Source of the DNA: Prinia subflava
Taxonomy: Eukaryota; Chordata; Aves; Passeriformes; Cisticolidae
Reading direction: 5' to 3'
Assembly (NCBI RefSeq): GCF_021018805.1
Contig: NC_086247.1
Coordinates: 122,747,094 to 122,811,093 of the forward strand
Length of the DNA stretch: 64,000 bases
The notes under the pieces are model-generated. The model had not been told where the DNA came from, did no database searches, and was given only the letters and a program-made list of their open reading frames with translations. This document shows positions 51,520-63,470 of this stretch, piece by piece. Numbering within the stretch: position 1 is the first letter of the stretch; each line of letters begins with the position of its first letter. Made by a program: the position numbers and the translations under genes.

Positions 51520-53154
51520 GTAAGTTTCAACATACAATATTAAAATAAATGAATCTTTGATAGGGTTTAGGTATTTCATTCTTAAAATGCTGATGAAGTA
51601 AAATATTTGATTGTTTATTTAAGTTATTGGTAGTCTGAAAATTTTAACATCTATCAACTTTTTTCAACTGTGTATTATATGGGTTCTTCCTTAAAGTTTC
51701 TAAAAATGATTGTTTGATATTTGGAGTTTTTTCAGTAACTCAGGAATATTTAGCACTACTGATCTGGAAATAAATTATCTCACAGGATCTTTGAATAATC
51801 CAGAGGAAAATAAAGGCTAAAATTCCCTTAAGTTACCCAAAAGTGAAATAAACTTTCCAAGGATCATTCCAGCTTGCACCATGTTCATTTAAGAAAATTT
51901 CAGGTAATTGCAGCTTTCATGCTCACCCAAACAATAAGGGGACACTCAGATTATATGAAATATTCATGTGCTATGTCAAAAACCAGTGACCAAATGTAGT
52001 GGTAATTTCTTTTAACATATAGTTTTATAAAGGATAAAGTTAATAGATTATAAATGAGTGGTAGAAAGAATGGTTAGGACAAGATGAGAGCACATTTAAT
52101 TGGAGGTTCTTAATAATCCATTGCCTTTAAGAATGTATAGCAGTGGTACTTAGTAATCTTGAGTTCTATCCCCAACCATGGTGTTAGGCACGTTCTGTGC
52201 GTCCATCCCATTCAGCTAGAGCAGCATACAAAAATATTGCACAGCTGTTTCTTTGCTGACAATGCTCAGTGGAAATGGAAAATGATGAATATTTGGCCAT
52301 CTATTTTGGTTTGTTTAGATTCTGGCTATATCAGTCTGAACTTACGTAGATACCCATGGTTCCCATCCTCTCAGAGAAATTAGGTGATCTACTTAAAATG
52401 CAAATACTATTTTAATCTTTTTAAAGAGAATTGTTAAATGTAACTAAGCAACTCAAATTCCTCAAGCAGATCAAACACTCTTGTTCAAGAGTACAGAAAA
52501 ATGATCCTTATAAAGACTTTGACATTCTTTGTCACCAGGAAGGGATTGCCTACCTGAATCAAGGCCAGGTATATGAAATGTCCTGTGCCAGCCATCACGA
52601 TGGCTTGGGCATGAGAGATCCTAAAATCTTAAAACAGCTCTGGGTCATTCATCAGCAATACAGATTTTATTTAAATGTGTATTTAGTAGACCTAGGTGCA
52701 ATGTTTTCTTCTTAAGATTTTTTTAAGTAGAAAAAACCCTCATTCTTTAAGTAGACCTTTCCTATCAAGCCCATATGATTAATGAAAGATACGAATACTC
52801 CATAGAAAATAAAAACAGTAACATTAAAATGCATCCTATACATTGTGAGCCAAAAGGGTAGGTTTTTAACACGTGAAAATTTACAGTAGTTTTTCATTAC
52901 TGGTTTGTACGTAGTGGTAAAATCTCTGATTACTAATAAAAAAAAAAAGGAACAAAATCCAGTATCTCATTCAAGGGCATTCCAAAAAATGCCCAATGCA
53001 TCATTCACTGTCTCAAAAATATGTCACCTTTTTTAAAATAGTGGTATTGCATTTAACTAGCTTTGCCAGTTTTGCATACCATTAAAATAAGGATTATGAA
53101 ATCTTATTTAAAATAACTGCATGCAGGAAGAAGGAAATAAACTACGATAATTTA
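51520..53154. other. Unique non-coding sequence
   Basis: No gene is supported. Frames of 74 codons (52159-52383) and 94 codons (52431-52715) have no recognisable family. Confidence 0.6.
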
Positions 53155-53159
53155 ATCTT

Positions 53160-53900
53160 CTTTCCTAAATGTTAACAGCAGTATAAAAATGGATGCTCTC
53201 ATCCTTGTAATCAGTTGCATGGTGCACAAGGGCAGCAGTCTCTGGTGCCTCATCTGTGAACTAATCTTTCATTTCATAGCAGATCTTTCCATATCAAACA
53301 ACACAAATGACTTAATTTGCATGACAGGATTTGTAACGGGGCAAATCTAGTGTCAAAGTCGATTAAAGATTACACCGGAGAACTATCATAATCAGTACTC
53401 TAATGAGCCTAAATAGTACATGTAAAGTCTCCCCTTTTTGCCATTCCAGTCATGTATAAAAGGGAATGTGTTTCTTTTCATCGGTGAGCCAGTCCTTTGG
53501 TTTGCACATTACGCCCTACGTTGAGCTAAAGTCATGTCAGTCTGGTTTCAGAGGGAGAGAAAGGGAAATAATAAAGCAAACATCACTTCACAAATGACAT
53601 TGCTTGGTATAAGCCAACGTTTGAAGCCCTTAATTCTTCTAATCTGCAAAATAGTCAATGCTAATGGGTTTTTGCCTTTGTGAAAGCTGATGCATAGAAA
53701 GAAAAACTTTAATGAGCTGCCTGGGTTGTATGCTTACAGATACCTGTCAAATGTCTGTCATCTTAGCTATCGTTGAGGCATTATAAAGAAAGTAAGAAGG
53801 AAGGAACGACAGTATTTGTACAAGCATTTTCATGCTAAAATGGCACAATTTTCTTCCTGTCATAATTTCATTGTATCTGAAAGTCAGAAAAGCTTAACCC
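53160..53900. promoter_or_regulatory. Candidate conserved non-coding block
   Basis: This stretch lacks simple repeats, has balanced composition and retains scattered CpGs (for example around 53335-53380 and 53505-53520). It contains an exact POU octamer ATTTGCAT at 53315-53322 next to TGACAG, a TALE-homeodomain-type core. The texture resembles vertebrate conserved non-coding elements. This is an impression from sequence only, without alignment; it contains no open frame of note. Confidence 0.25.
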
Positions 53901-55622
53901 TTTCAACAGCACATCCTACAGAGCATATCACACATAACGTTTGAACTGGCAGCTTTAGATACAGCATCATGGTTTTGTAAACAGCATCCTCTCTTAAATT
54001 TGTTTTACAAAATTAATTTATCTGTATCTTAAAAAAATGTGTCAACAAATTATTGAAAACAGTTGATGCACTTTGAGGAGATTAAGACTTTACCAAATGT
54101 ACCAGACCCTTAGTGTGAGACTCTGTCATCACAATAAATCCCTCCTGAGTTCTTAATTTCATACCCCTTTTGTCTTTATGCTGACAATATGAATAGGCAA
54201 AAGGTCAACAAACTCCCTTATTCTTACTTTCTTATGTATTAAAACAAATGAGAATTTGAATGCAACTTTTTAGAAACACACCTGCTAACTCCACTATTCT
54301 AAGTTGTATTTATGTCAAGCCAGTCTTGTTTTTGGATGTTTATAGTTAGTGTGAGAAATTGTCTATGAACTGAAATCATGCATTCAGAAGTCTTAGCCCA
54401 GGTGAGCCTATTTGCCTGTTCTTCTTTCCAGATTTATCGTCCGTGCTCACTCTTTTCAAAGAATTCAGGCATCCAGAGCATGGACATTTCAGTGCAGACC
54501 CAGTCCAAGTGGAGACCTTTAGCATGAAGATGAGCACATTCTCTAAACATGGATATTGACTTTTGAGAGTCAGGATAAAAAAAAGCACTTGGGTTCATGG
54601 AGAAATCTGTTCATGCACAGGGCTGTTTGTAGACTTGAGGCCTTAATTTGGGCATAGCACATACCAGAATGTGCAGAGAAGGGGGTTTGTGTTGGAGGGA
54701 CTCCTGCCAAGCCCAGCAGAAAGCATGACTAAGGTTGTGGGGGCAGGTGCTCTGCTTGGCTGCCTGCCTCTGGGGAAGTCACTTACACTCAGTGTTTCTG
54801 TACCCACAATGTAAAGCAGGATAAATGTTCTGAGCACTCTCTCACGAGTGTTTGGAAGCCTCATTTATTCCTGCAAGTCATTTTGGTGATATTTTTGCTT
54901 GTTCTATCAAGCTGTCAGTGTCGGTACTTCAGGGAGGCATTTCTGTTATTGTTCTGTTATGTCTCTGTTGTTGTTTTTACCTGTACTTGTCAATCCTCAT
55001 TCTGGGGTCTGCAGTACTGTGTCAAGGTGTACTAAGGCATGACACACTTCAGTGCATCTTAAATATTCCTAAAAGCCCTCAGGCTCTGGCTCATACGCTT
55101 CCGTTGAGGCATTACAATCCAAATAAAAGAACTTTAATGAGTGTATTGCATCTGTATTGCTTACAAAGGACTCACTGGGAGCTCACTGACAGTATCTTTC
55201 ATGCTTCTGCTGCAGGTGAGGATTTCAATGGAATAGTGTTTTTCCCTCACTCTCCCTTTTTTTTCTTCAGAAAAACTCACACAGAGAAAAAAAAAAAAAC
55301 CTAACCATAAGGCAAAATTATTTATGTGGCTTAAAAAATTTGAGATTAAACAAACAAAACAAAGGAACGATAATTACAGCTCAACTTTTTCACCCAAACT
55401 GCACTGGGTAAAATATGTGCTGATGTCTCCCAAGACCTGCACCTCTCATCTAGAGGCATAATGAAAACAGAGAATGAGTAGATTTAGAGCAAAAGAGCTG
55501 CATTGCCAGCAAACTTGCTATTCTTTCACTTAAGCTGTAGCTTACAAGTATAGCATACATTCCTAGCAACTCCCAATATTTAATGTTACTGAGTGAAAGC
55601 AATTCCCATACCAAAAGATCAG
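53901..55622. other. Unique non-coding sequence
   Basis: No gene is supported. The 150-codon plus-strand frame 54852-55304 shows a hydrophobic, leucine- and cysteine-rich middle but no family resemblance, and ends by reading through an A run. A 12-base A run lies near 55288-55300. Confidence 0.6.

Positions 55623-55674
<52 letters not shown>
55623..55674. repeat. 52-nt poly(A) run
   Basis: An uninterrupted run of A's, the longest homopolymer in the window. Bird genomes have few poly(A)-tailed retroposons, and I see neither a retroposon body nor flanking target duplications, so it may be a processed-copy tail with an unrecognised body, or simple slippage. Its exact length in an assembly is unreliable. 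Confidence 0.95.
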
Positions 55675-55677
<3 letters not shown>

Positions 55678-55884
55678 GCTGAGAGGAGCTTTCCACACAG
55701 AATTGGTCAATCTAATAATTTTTTTTGCAATTTTATGCAACTTTGTTTAATTTTGAAACTTTTCCGATACTGTATGGAGAATGGAGAGGACTCCTCTGTC
55801 AGAAGGGAGATACCACTCCCTCTAAAGTCCCTTTAAAACTACAGCATCCTGCCAAATTGTCCCAAATCAAGGAGGGGCAGGGGT

Positions 55885-56580
55885 GACAGAGACGTCCTAG
55901 TGTTTTCCCAGAGGTGATTGTTTCAGCCCACCAAGGTGTTTCTTCCCAGCTTTTTTGACAGTCGGAATGTTTTTTCCCCGGTGTGAGCCTGGCACAGGCA
56001 GGCAGCCGAGGAGCCCAGTCCCAAGCCAGAGCTGCCCTTGCAGCACATCCCCTGCCAGCCCTCTGAGGAGGGCTCCTTCCACCCGCCAGCTGTGCCGGCG
56101 TGGCCAGCACACCTCCATGGAGGGGAAACATGCACTTATCAGTCACTCTATTTAAACTTCAGCCTGCTGAACACCGAGTGCTCGCTGCTGGCTGGGATGC
56201 AGGGTACGGCAGGCACGGTGCTTGCACCACCATCCGGAGAGCTGAACGCGAGGGGTTAGAGCACAGACGGAAATAACATACATTAGCGGCGCATGTCTAG
56301 CTCGGACTTGGATTTCATCCACTTTCAGATATGAATTATTCATCCCCCATCTCCCTCCAATTGTTCTTTTAATTCATATCGCAGTTGTTAAAAGGTTAGA
56401 AGCCACGTTACTGAATAATCCTTTACTGTTTCGCCGTGGCAATTTGCGCCCAATTTTTGCAGATTTCAAGGCTCGGCTGTCCCCGCCGCAGAGTTCATTT
56501 TTATTGCAATTCCCGGCTAGCCTTTTCCCCCCGAACACTACCTCTGTGACCTAGCTGCTGTACCTCTGATCCCGTGCACC
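55885..56580. promoter_or_regulatory. Solitary CpG-rich interval, possible promoter
   Basis: By hand count about 29 CpG dinucleotides fall in roughly 700 bp, far above the rest of the window. With GC near one half, this gives an observed/expected value close to the 0.6 used for CpG islands. Promoter-like elements inside it are TATTTAAA at 56149-56156 (plus strand), a CCAAT box at 56450-56454, and a palindrome CCTCCATGGAGG at about 56112-56123. CpG islands mark most vertebrate promoters, so this is the best candidate start site in the window, of a lncRNA or a gene lying outside. The right half, AT-rich with interspersed CpGs, also looks like a conserved enhancer. Direction is uncertain. Confidence 0.45.
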
Positions 56581-58230
56581 CCAGAAGCTGTCACAAGTCT
56601 CCCTCCTTCCCAGGAGTTGAACACACAATAGAGAATAGGCCCTGGCTGTGAGGTTCAGCAGCCATTAACCCCTACCAGCTGTTCCTGCAGGGAGCCTTCT
56701 GTGGCTGAATGTCCTTTCTCTGCGGAGGCCCTCATTTCCACTAATCTAACTATTGTTGGGTAGGAATGCTGACAGGAGAAAAGAAATTTTTCTTGTGTCC
56801 ATGCAAGTGTGTGTATCCATGTGTAAGTGAAGGAAGAGTGAAGGCTAATTTCTATAGTGGGCATGAATGGAAGGATTGGGAAAAAAAACTAGTTAAAATG
56901 TGTTTACTTGCTTAAAAGGCTCAGTCAATTTAAATAATTTCAGTAGTATGCGCTATTTTGGGGGATGGGAAGAAGGAGGAAGCAAGTTACTATTATCATT
57001 TTATGCAAAAGCCGTTGAGAGATTCCCCTGCATTTCTTAAATACTTAAAATGTGAAAAGAAATAGGACAAATGTACTAATATCAGCTGCAAATGAACAGA
57101 AATGCACAGAAACAAAATCTAATATTTTTGAAACCATGGACCTGAGCATCTAAACATTTACCTTTACTTCACGTTAATTATCCCTTTTCAGTAGACTGAC
57201 GATTCAGACTGTCTTGAAATATACACAATGTTTATCAGGTTTCATTGGAAAATTCAGAATTTTGTACTAATACTTTCAAAAAGAAGAAAAGAATCAATTA
57301 AGAGGAAAAACCCCATTTTTTCTAAATAATCAACATTTTCAGCTAATCAAGCGGAAGTCCTTACATCTGTCACAATGACATCATCACTAAGAATTTAAAC
57401 TTGCACTTTAAAATGTTTTTATGCAACACTAGTAGACATAACATCCCAAATCACAAATTAGTGTTAATGTTGCTTTTCTTTTTGAACCACACAGGTGAAT
57501 GAAATTAAAAAAATATAACTAGCAAGAGAGAAAACTATTTTATTTGCTAGAGAACCACATGCCACTTTAAGTTTCAATTAATTCATCTTTTTCTCTAAAA
57601 AGATTGAAAAGAGAAACTGTTTTGAAATGTAGTGCTTCATTTTATCATCCTATAAAGTTCAGCAAAATACAACAGTTGGTCTAGTTCAAATCAAATTAGA
57701 AATAATTCATGTAGAAATATATTTTCTGGGCAATTAGACTGTATCGTAGCAGGGCAAATGTCTGATATAATAAAGCTCTACTTTGCATCTGTTCCTGTGT
57801 CTAGACGGCTGCAATTACTGGTCCTTACAACAGCAGAGGCAAGATAAAGCACTGCTTACAGGTTATAGCCATTAAAATGGAACATTTTCTTTCCTTGCCC
57901 CCCTTTATTACCTAAATCGTTTGATTGTTATAAAACTTAATTTAATTTAATGAAGTTGCACTTTCCTCATCTTCAATATGAACACAAATAAACAAACAGT
58001 AGAGAATTCAGCTCATTGTTTCTCCCCAACATTAGCTGCCATGCACGGATACTGGTCTCACTGAAGTTAAATATGTGCAAATAATGCTTGCTCAGAACCC
58101 AAATGGCTGAAATGGCTCTGTGGGTTAAGAGAGGACCCAAAGCCTCACGACTGTTAATTTGGCACCCTTCAAAAGCACTATAAAAACCCCACACAGCACA
58201 GTAGACAAAGCATAACCTTAATTACTGTAC
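56581..58230. promoter_or_regulatory. Candidate conserved block beside the CpG interval
   Basis: AT-rich, non-repetitive sequence without significant open frames. A 35-bp patch holds CGGAAGT (57352-57358), an ETS core, and TGACATCA (57376-57383), an ATF/AP-1-like site. Another patch at 57770-57900 holds AGATAA and CAATTA-type sites. Their grouping next to the CpG-rich interval suggests regulatory DNA, but each motif is short enough to arise by chance. Confidence 0.22.
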
Positions 58231-60191
58231 TTGGCAAGAAGAAAGGCCAGTGTCAAAGAAGGTACATTTGTAGTTAGATAGGTAAGTTTATATCCCTAAC
58301 AGAAGGAAAACCATAGGTTAGACTAATACAAAATGAAGGCCACGCACCAGCTCTGCATCCACAGGTTGAACCCCCCACTGGCATCTCACGACACCAGCAG
58401 GAGCTCTGACATCCCTGCCCCTTTGCTGGAGGAGATGACAGCAATGGGGAGGAGGTGCTGCATCAGCTGTACTTCAGGCATTGTAAATCAACTAATATGG
58501 GACTGGACAAAATCACATGTAAAAGCAGTGGTCACATGGAAGTACTGCTTCTTTACTGTTTTGGCTTACTGAGTACACTGAAGGATTATTTCAGCAGGAT
58601 TTCTGAAACTGCAGTTTTACACAGTTCATGGGCATAAACAGTAGTTTCTGGTGTTAATGAAACTGCTTTCTCCTTCAAATTCTCCCTATAATTACAGGGT
58701 TTCTGGGTTTCTCAGCAAACCTGAGCAAATTTTAAGCAGGGCTTTGTTTAGACAATCTAAGATATTAAATCATAGTCTTGAAACCCTGGAAAGAATCAAG
58801 CACGTAGCAATAAATGGTATTTGTGAAATATTTCATGAAAAGAAAGACATTCATTGAAACAAACACAGGCCTCAGCTAATTTTGAAAATAGTAAAAACAC
58901 AGAATGTGTTGCACATTAAGAGATCTGGTGGTAGTTACAGGCCTCCAAACACAGCTTTCACCAGGACATGCCAGAATATACAGAAAGCAAATCCTACATG
59001 AGAAATCATCTACTTGTGGCTATTCCTATCCAAACCTTTTCTTACCATATTCATTCATTAAGTGGAGTGAGACAGTGTCTATGTATAGACGACAGACAGA
59101 TGGGATGTTTTGGTGACATACGAGAAATTTTTTATGCTGTTTGAAATGAATTGCGTTCCTCAGTTAGGCCACACTCAGATGCCAGCTGTGTGTCTGTAAT
59201 CTTTCTGCATCTACTTCTCCAGGGGTCTTCCAATGTCTAATGTGTGTCCTGTATCTCATCTTGGTTAAACAGGCTGTCTTACTGAGCCCCAAGGGCTCTT
59301 TCAGGGCAAATGTTATTTGTAATATGGATCATGTTTCAGATGGGCCAGAGCTGTCCCCATGTAGAATACAAAAAGAGGACCAGACGTGTCTGCAACCCTG
59401 CTTAAAAGAAAATAATTGACTGTACACTCTAGTGATTGGTGATTCTGACTGCCAAGTAACTGTCTTCAGGTGAGCCATTAACAACAAATCTGAAATAATG
59501 CCGCAACCCAATATTTGCAAAGATAAAACTTTTTTTCATTCTCATAATGAATGTTTTATCATGAAATTAGCTTCCTTTCTAAGAAATTGGAGTTCATTTC
59601 ATCAGTATTCAAAAAATGATGATGGACCTTCTGTTCCACCTGTGGCTGTAGTATCTCACACAATGAAAGTGTCTTGGAAGGCTTCACTTGCAGAACAAGT
59701 GTCCCACTTCCAGATCCTCAATACCAATAAGTCATATCCCTAAGAGGGAGGAACTTTACTCTAGAAATACCCAGTAAGGTAATAATACTACCAAATAGTG
59801 CACATTATCTTCATCTTCACTTCACTTGCTGCCGATAGCATAGAATATTGTTTTGATATTTTATTCAAATAATATAATAAAGACATCCCTTTGAAGCGAA
59901 TTACCAATATTTTATGCTATCTATGTCATGAAAATTGTATCATCTGGAATGCAATTGTAGAAAAACCAAAGGGAAATCTCTGTCAGAATTTTAGACTTAT
60001 TTTTTTGCATGTTCTTACTTTATCAGGATAATGTGTAACACATACAAATTTTCAATTAACTTGGAATTCCAGATCTGAGGTATGAATTTCCCCAACCATA
60101 TAATTCCAGATCCAAATGACTTCCATGCCTCAGAGGCTCAGACTTTGATTTTTTTTTCCTTCTGTACTCCAAAATCCATCTCTTTCCACAG
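58231..60191. other. Unique non-coding sequence
   Basis: No gene is supported; frames are at most 81 codons and unrecognisable. Confidence 0.6.
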
Positions 60192-60212
60192 GAAGTTGTT
60201 ACTCTGCAGCAG
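60192..60212 (+). other. Microexon-like 21-bp segment
   Basis: A pyrimidine-rich acceptor (a TTTTTTTTCCTT tract upstream, then CATCTCTTTCCACAG ending at 60191) and a consensus donor CAG|GTGAGC (60213) enclose just 21 bp. The segment is a multiple of three and is open in the first frame as EVVTLQQ. Frame-preserving 3-27-nt microexons are known in vertebrate neuronal genes. I recognise no host gene, and a UGC element of the sort used by SRRM4 is not evident directly upstream. Chance is a realistic alternative. Confidence 0.28.
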
Positions 60213-63101
60213 GTGAGCACCTAGCTATTTGCTACCTGACTCCTCACCCTTCTGAGGTCTGCCTGCAGCTGCCTCCCCCTGATATTTCACCTCATGTCTG
60301 CAAGGTGTTTGGATGACAGCCCAGGTTACTGTCACTGTTCTGCAAGAGTGGGGAGGGAGGAAAAGGGAGGAAAAGGGTGACTGTCCAGCTCACTGTTCAG
60401 AAGAACAAGAGTCATTCAGGCACACCTCAAATAAACAGTTTGGGTCATGGGTATTTTCCCAACTGTGTGCTGCAGTACTCTATGAGAGCATGGTTATGGG
60501 ATGGGTGAGATCTTTCCTTAGAAGATATGCCAAGATCATCAATGGATGTTGGAAGCTAACACACTGAAGAAAGCACTAGATTTGTGTGATCTGTCCAAGG
60601 GCAAATAAAAATTACAGTGATATGTGCTGCCACCAGATCAATGACAGGGCTAGAAGTGAGAGAGGAGTGATGAAAATGAAAGTCTGCCTAACTTCTGGCT
60701 GGGTTGTTGAGGCAGCAGTAAGCACGCGTTATGAGGAGGGGTGGAAGCGTTGGTCACTTCAGGAAGTTGTAATTACAGTGTCAGAAAACTCCCTGACTCT
60801 GATTCCTCAGATAGAAACAGAAAGAGGAGGAAAGCCTTGGCCACTTCTTCAACAGGAGTATTCCTGTAGTTATTGGATTGGCTGACTGACTTCTTACAAA
60901 TCCTGCCATCCCTTCCCCAGCTCTGTTTTACTGACTGCTATTTAGAGCATAACATTTCCTTAAATATAACAATTCAAGAAAGCAATGTTTTATGAAATGC
61001 TGACATGTCAAATTTTCAGGAAAAATGTGAACTCAAATTGTGCTGTGCTTTTTTATTTTAACAGAGGATGTTAATGGATTTTCAGTCATGAGGCTTAGAA
61101 AGATGACATTAAATGTCAGTTGATGCCGAAGAGAATAGAGAGACTGTTTAAAAAGAATTGCATAGAACCCAAAATTCTCTCCATGCTGTTTTCTATAAGG
61201 AAGTCTGTTATTTCATTTGTCTTTTGCATGTCTGAACATAGTAAGTGGAAAATCAGAAGGCTGTTTTTAACAGACTACTGGCCTGGTATCTGTGTTTTAA
61301 GTAAAAATGTCTCACAAGACACAACTGCTGTTAAAGTATCCTTTGACTAGTGCCAAAATCTGGGAAATTTGCCCTCAGAGTATTGCTTGATGATATAAAA
61401 TAGCATTGAAAAGTATTATAACATATATTCTAAACACTAAGTTAATGTCATAGATAGAATTTCTGGCTGTGACATACATTATTAGCCTCATCTCTTGAGC
61501 AGAAATTCAATTCTCATCTATTACATCAGTTCAGAGAATGTGGATGTGGTCTGTGCTAACTTTTTGCAACTGTTATTTCTTTTAAAATGCTTCTAAATAT
61601 AACCAAAAATTGTATTTAAATGTATTCTTAAAAGGAAATACCCACACACCATCTATAGAAATATCATTTGAATTTACTATGAATCTCAAACTGCTGCACT
61701 GACATCCTCATCCTTAACAATCTTACCTAAAATCTCTGCATACTTTTTGCTATTTGTCACTTTTAGAGAGCCGTCTTTCAAATCCATGCACGCACCCCTT
61801 CACTTCTGACATCCTCAGGAGACTAATAATAATGTGCTGGGTATTAGTGAATCAGTAGTTGGTACTAACACAGGTTTACAGTCAGATGTTTTCAAACAGC
61901 ACAATAAGAAATCTCCCCGCACAATACACAGCTCCTACTTGGAGAAGGTCTGGAAATAATATTCTAGTTTTCACCATTGCTCATTATGAAATATGTAACC
62001 CACTTTCCTTAGGGAAGGTTTAAAATAGACTTAAAACAAGCTTTCATTTAATTTCTGAGTGCTGAAGTCATAACTAGAGACTAAGTGACCTGAGAGATGC
62101 CTTAAATATCCTTCATAATCTTAGCATCAAATAAACAACTGTTTTGCACAGCAAATCAAGAGATGCAGGCGCATTAGGTGTTATCCAAAAAAAGAACTAC
62201 TTAGTTCCTTCTACTCATAACACAGCATTCCCCCATGTGTCGATAAAACCATATGACAAACCACAGAGGGTACTCCACACACACAACACAGTCACTCATG
62301 TTCTTGATAGACTTTAATGAATATATACATTACAGTCTTTTGTAGCATAATCTTACTTGCTAAAATGGTGAGAGTATTATGCAACATTTATTTCAGGTCG
62401 TGAACTCACAGTTGAAATTCCTTTTTAAAAACTTCTTGGTCAGCTACTTTATTCTTCAGATCTCTACTCCAAAATATCCAGATTTTATATTCTAGAGAAA
62501 TATTAAAGTGAAATCTATTTAGAAAAACAATTTGAACAGAAATTCAAGATGACAAACAGGGGACCTAATTTTCTCATAAATCAGATCTTAAATTTTCTGT
62601 TTTGTGCTAAGCATTAAAACAGAGTTTTGTGCTAAAAGCAATGCACTTCCAGTAACTATCTTTTTATTTTCAGTTTCTTTTGACATCAATAAACTCCTGG
62701 GAGCTATTTCTAATTGTGGACAGCAATTGTTCTGTCCTCTGAGAATTTTGGATTTCAAACAAGTTTTCCATTGTAAACTGAAAGCCACAAATTTTCAAAT
62801 GTTTAAAAATATTAAAAAGAATTAAAGTACATTGAGATCCAATGCTCTGTGTTAAGAAATTCAAAATATTTTACTTTGATTTTGGCTTTTCATTTGGGGA
62901 TGTTGGGATTTAAAGTATTAAAGTAGCTAATATTTCAAATCAAAGTCCATGAAATTCATATTTTCAGAATGCTTAACAAGGCTGGTTTGAAAAATTCAAG
63001 TGTTCCTTTCAAAATATAGAATCTGAAAACACCACTCCCCTGGGTTAATGGTTAATTCCATCAGTTCTGAACTTTCTAGTAACTGAATTACCAGGCCAGA
63101 A
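60213..63101. other. Unique non-coding sequence
   Basis: No gene is supported. A 99-codon frame (60586-60885) and an 84-codon frame (60313-60567), both plus, have no recognisable domains. Confidence 0.6.
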
Positions 63102-63183
63102 TTTTTTTGTGTGTGTGTGTGTTTGTGTGTTTTGGGGGGCAGGGTTGTTTGTTGGTTTGGTTTGGTTGTTTGGTTTGTTTTTT
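63102..63183. repeat. (GT)n / GGTTT-rich low-complexity tract
   Basis: A TG dinucleotide run (about 63109-63130) is followed by GGGGGGCAGGG and a series of GGTTTGGTTTGG-like units. Ordinary slippage-prone sequence. It faintly echoes the GGTTT unit of the large array but has no fixed register. Confidence 0.85.
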
Positions 63184-63420
63184 GTCATCAGGAACACCAA
63201 ATAAAAATATGTGCTTGCAGGGCTGATCATAACTCATTCTGAACACACACGAAGTAACAGGCCAAATTCTGTTTACACTGTCTTAATGCCATGAAGTTGT
63301 ACTGCTGAAGCTGAGAGATGTTAGCAATCATTCAACAATTTACCTCTGCTGAAAAACCTCAGTTACAAAGAGTCTCAGGCTCTGAACAACTCTGAAACTG
63401 GAGGTTTCTGGGATGCATCT

Positions 63421-63470
63421 GACGATACACGAGACGTGCGTTTTTCAGCACGCTGATCGTGCGTGTGCGG
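63421..63470. promoter_or_regulatory. Dense CpG micro-cluster with HRE/XRE-like cores
   Basis: Eight CpGs fall within about 50 bp (GACGAT, CACGAG, GACGTGCG, CACGCT, ATCGTG, TGCGTG, TGCGGG) inside otherwise CpG-poor DNA. GACGTGCG contains the hypoxia-response core RCGTG, and GTGCGTG contains the dioxin-response core GCGTG; both are bound by bHLH-PAS factors. Retention of so many CpGs in so small a space implies that the patch is unmethylated in the germline, under constraint, or young. Confidence 0.35.

Noticed and set aside
54852..55304. 150-codon plus-strand frame with hydrophobic segment
   Set aside because: The hydrophobic stretch comes from T-rich DNA and the frame ends in a poly-lysine run from an A tract; no known family.
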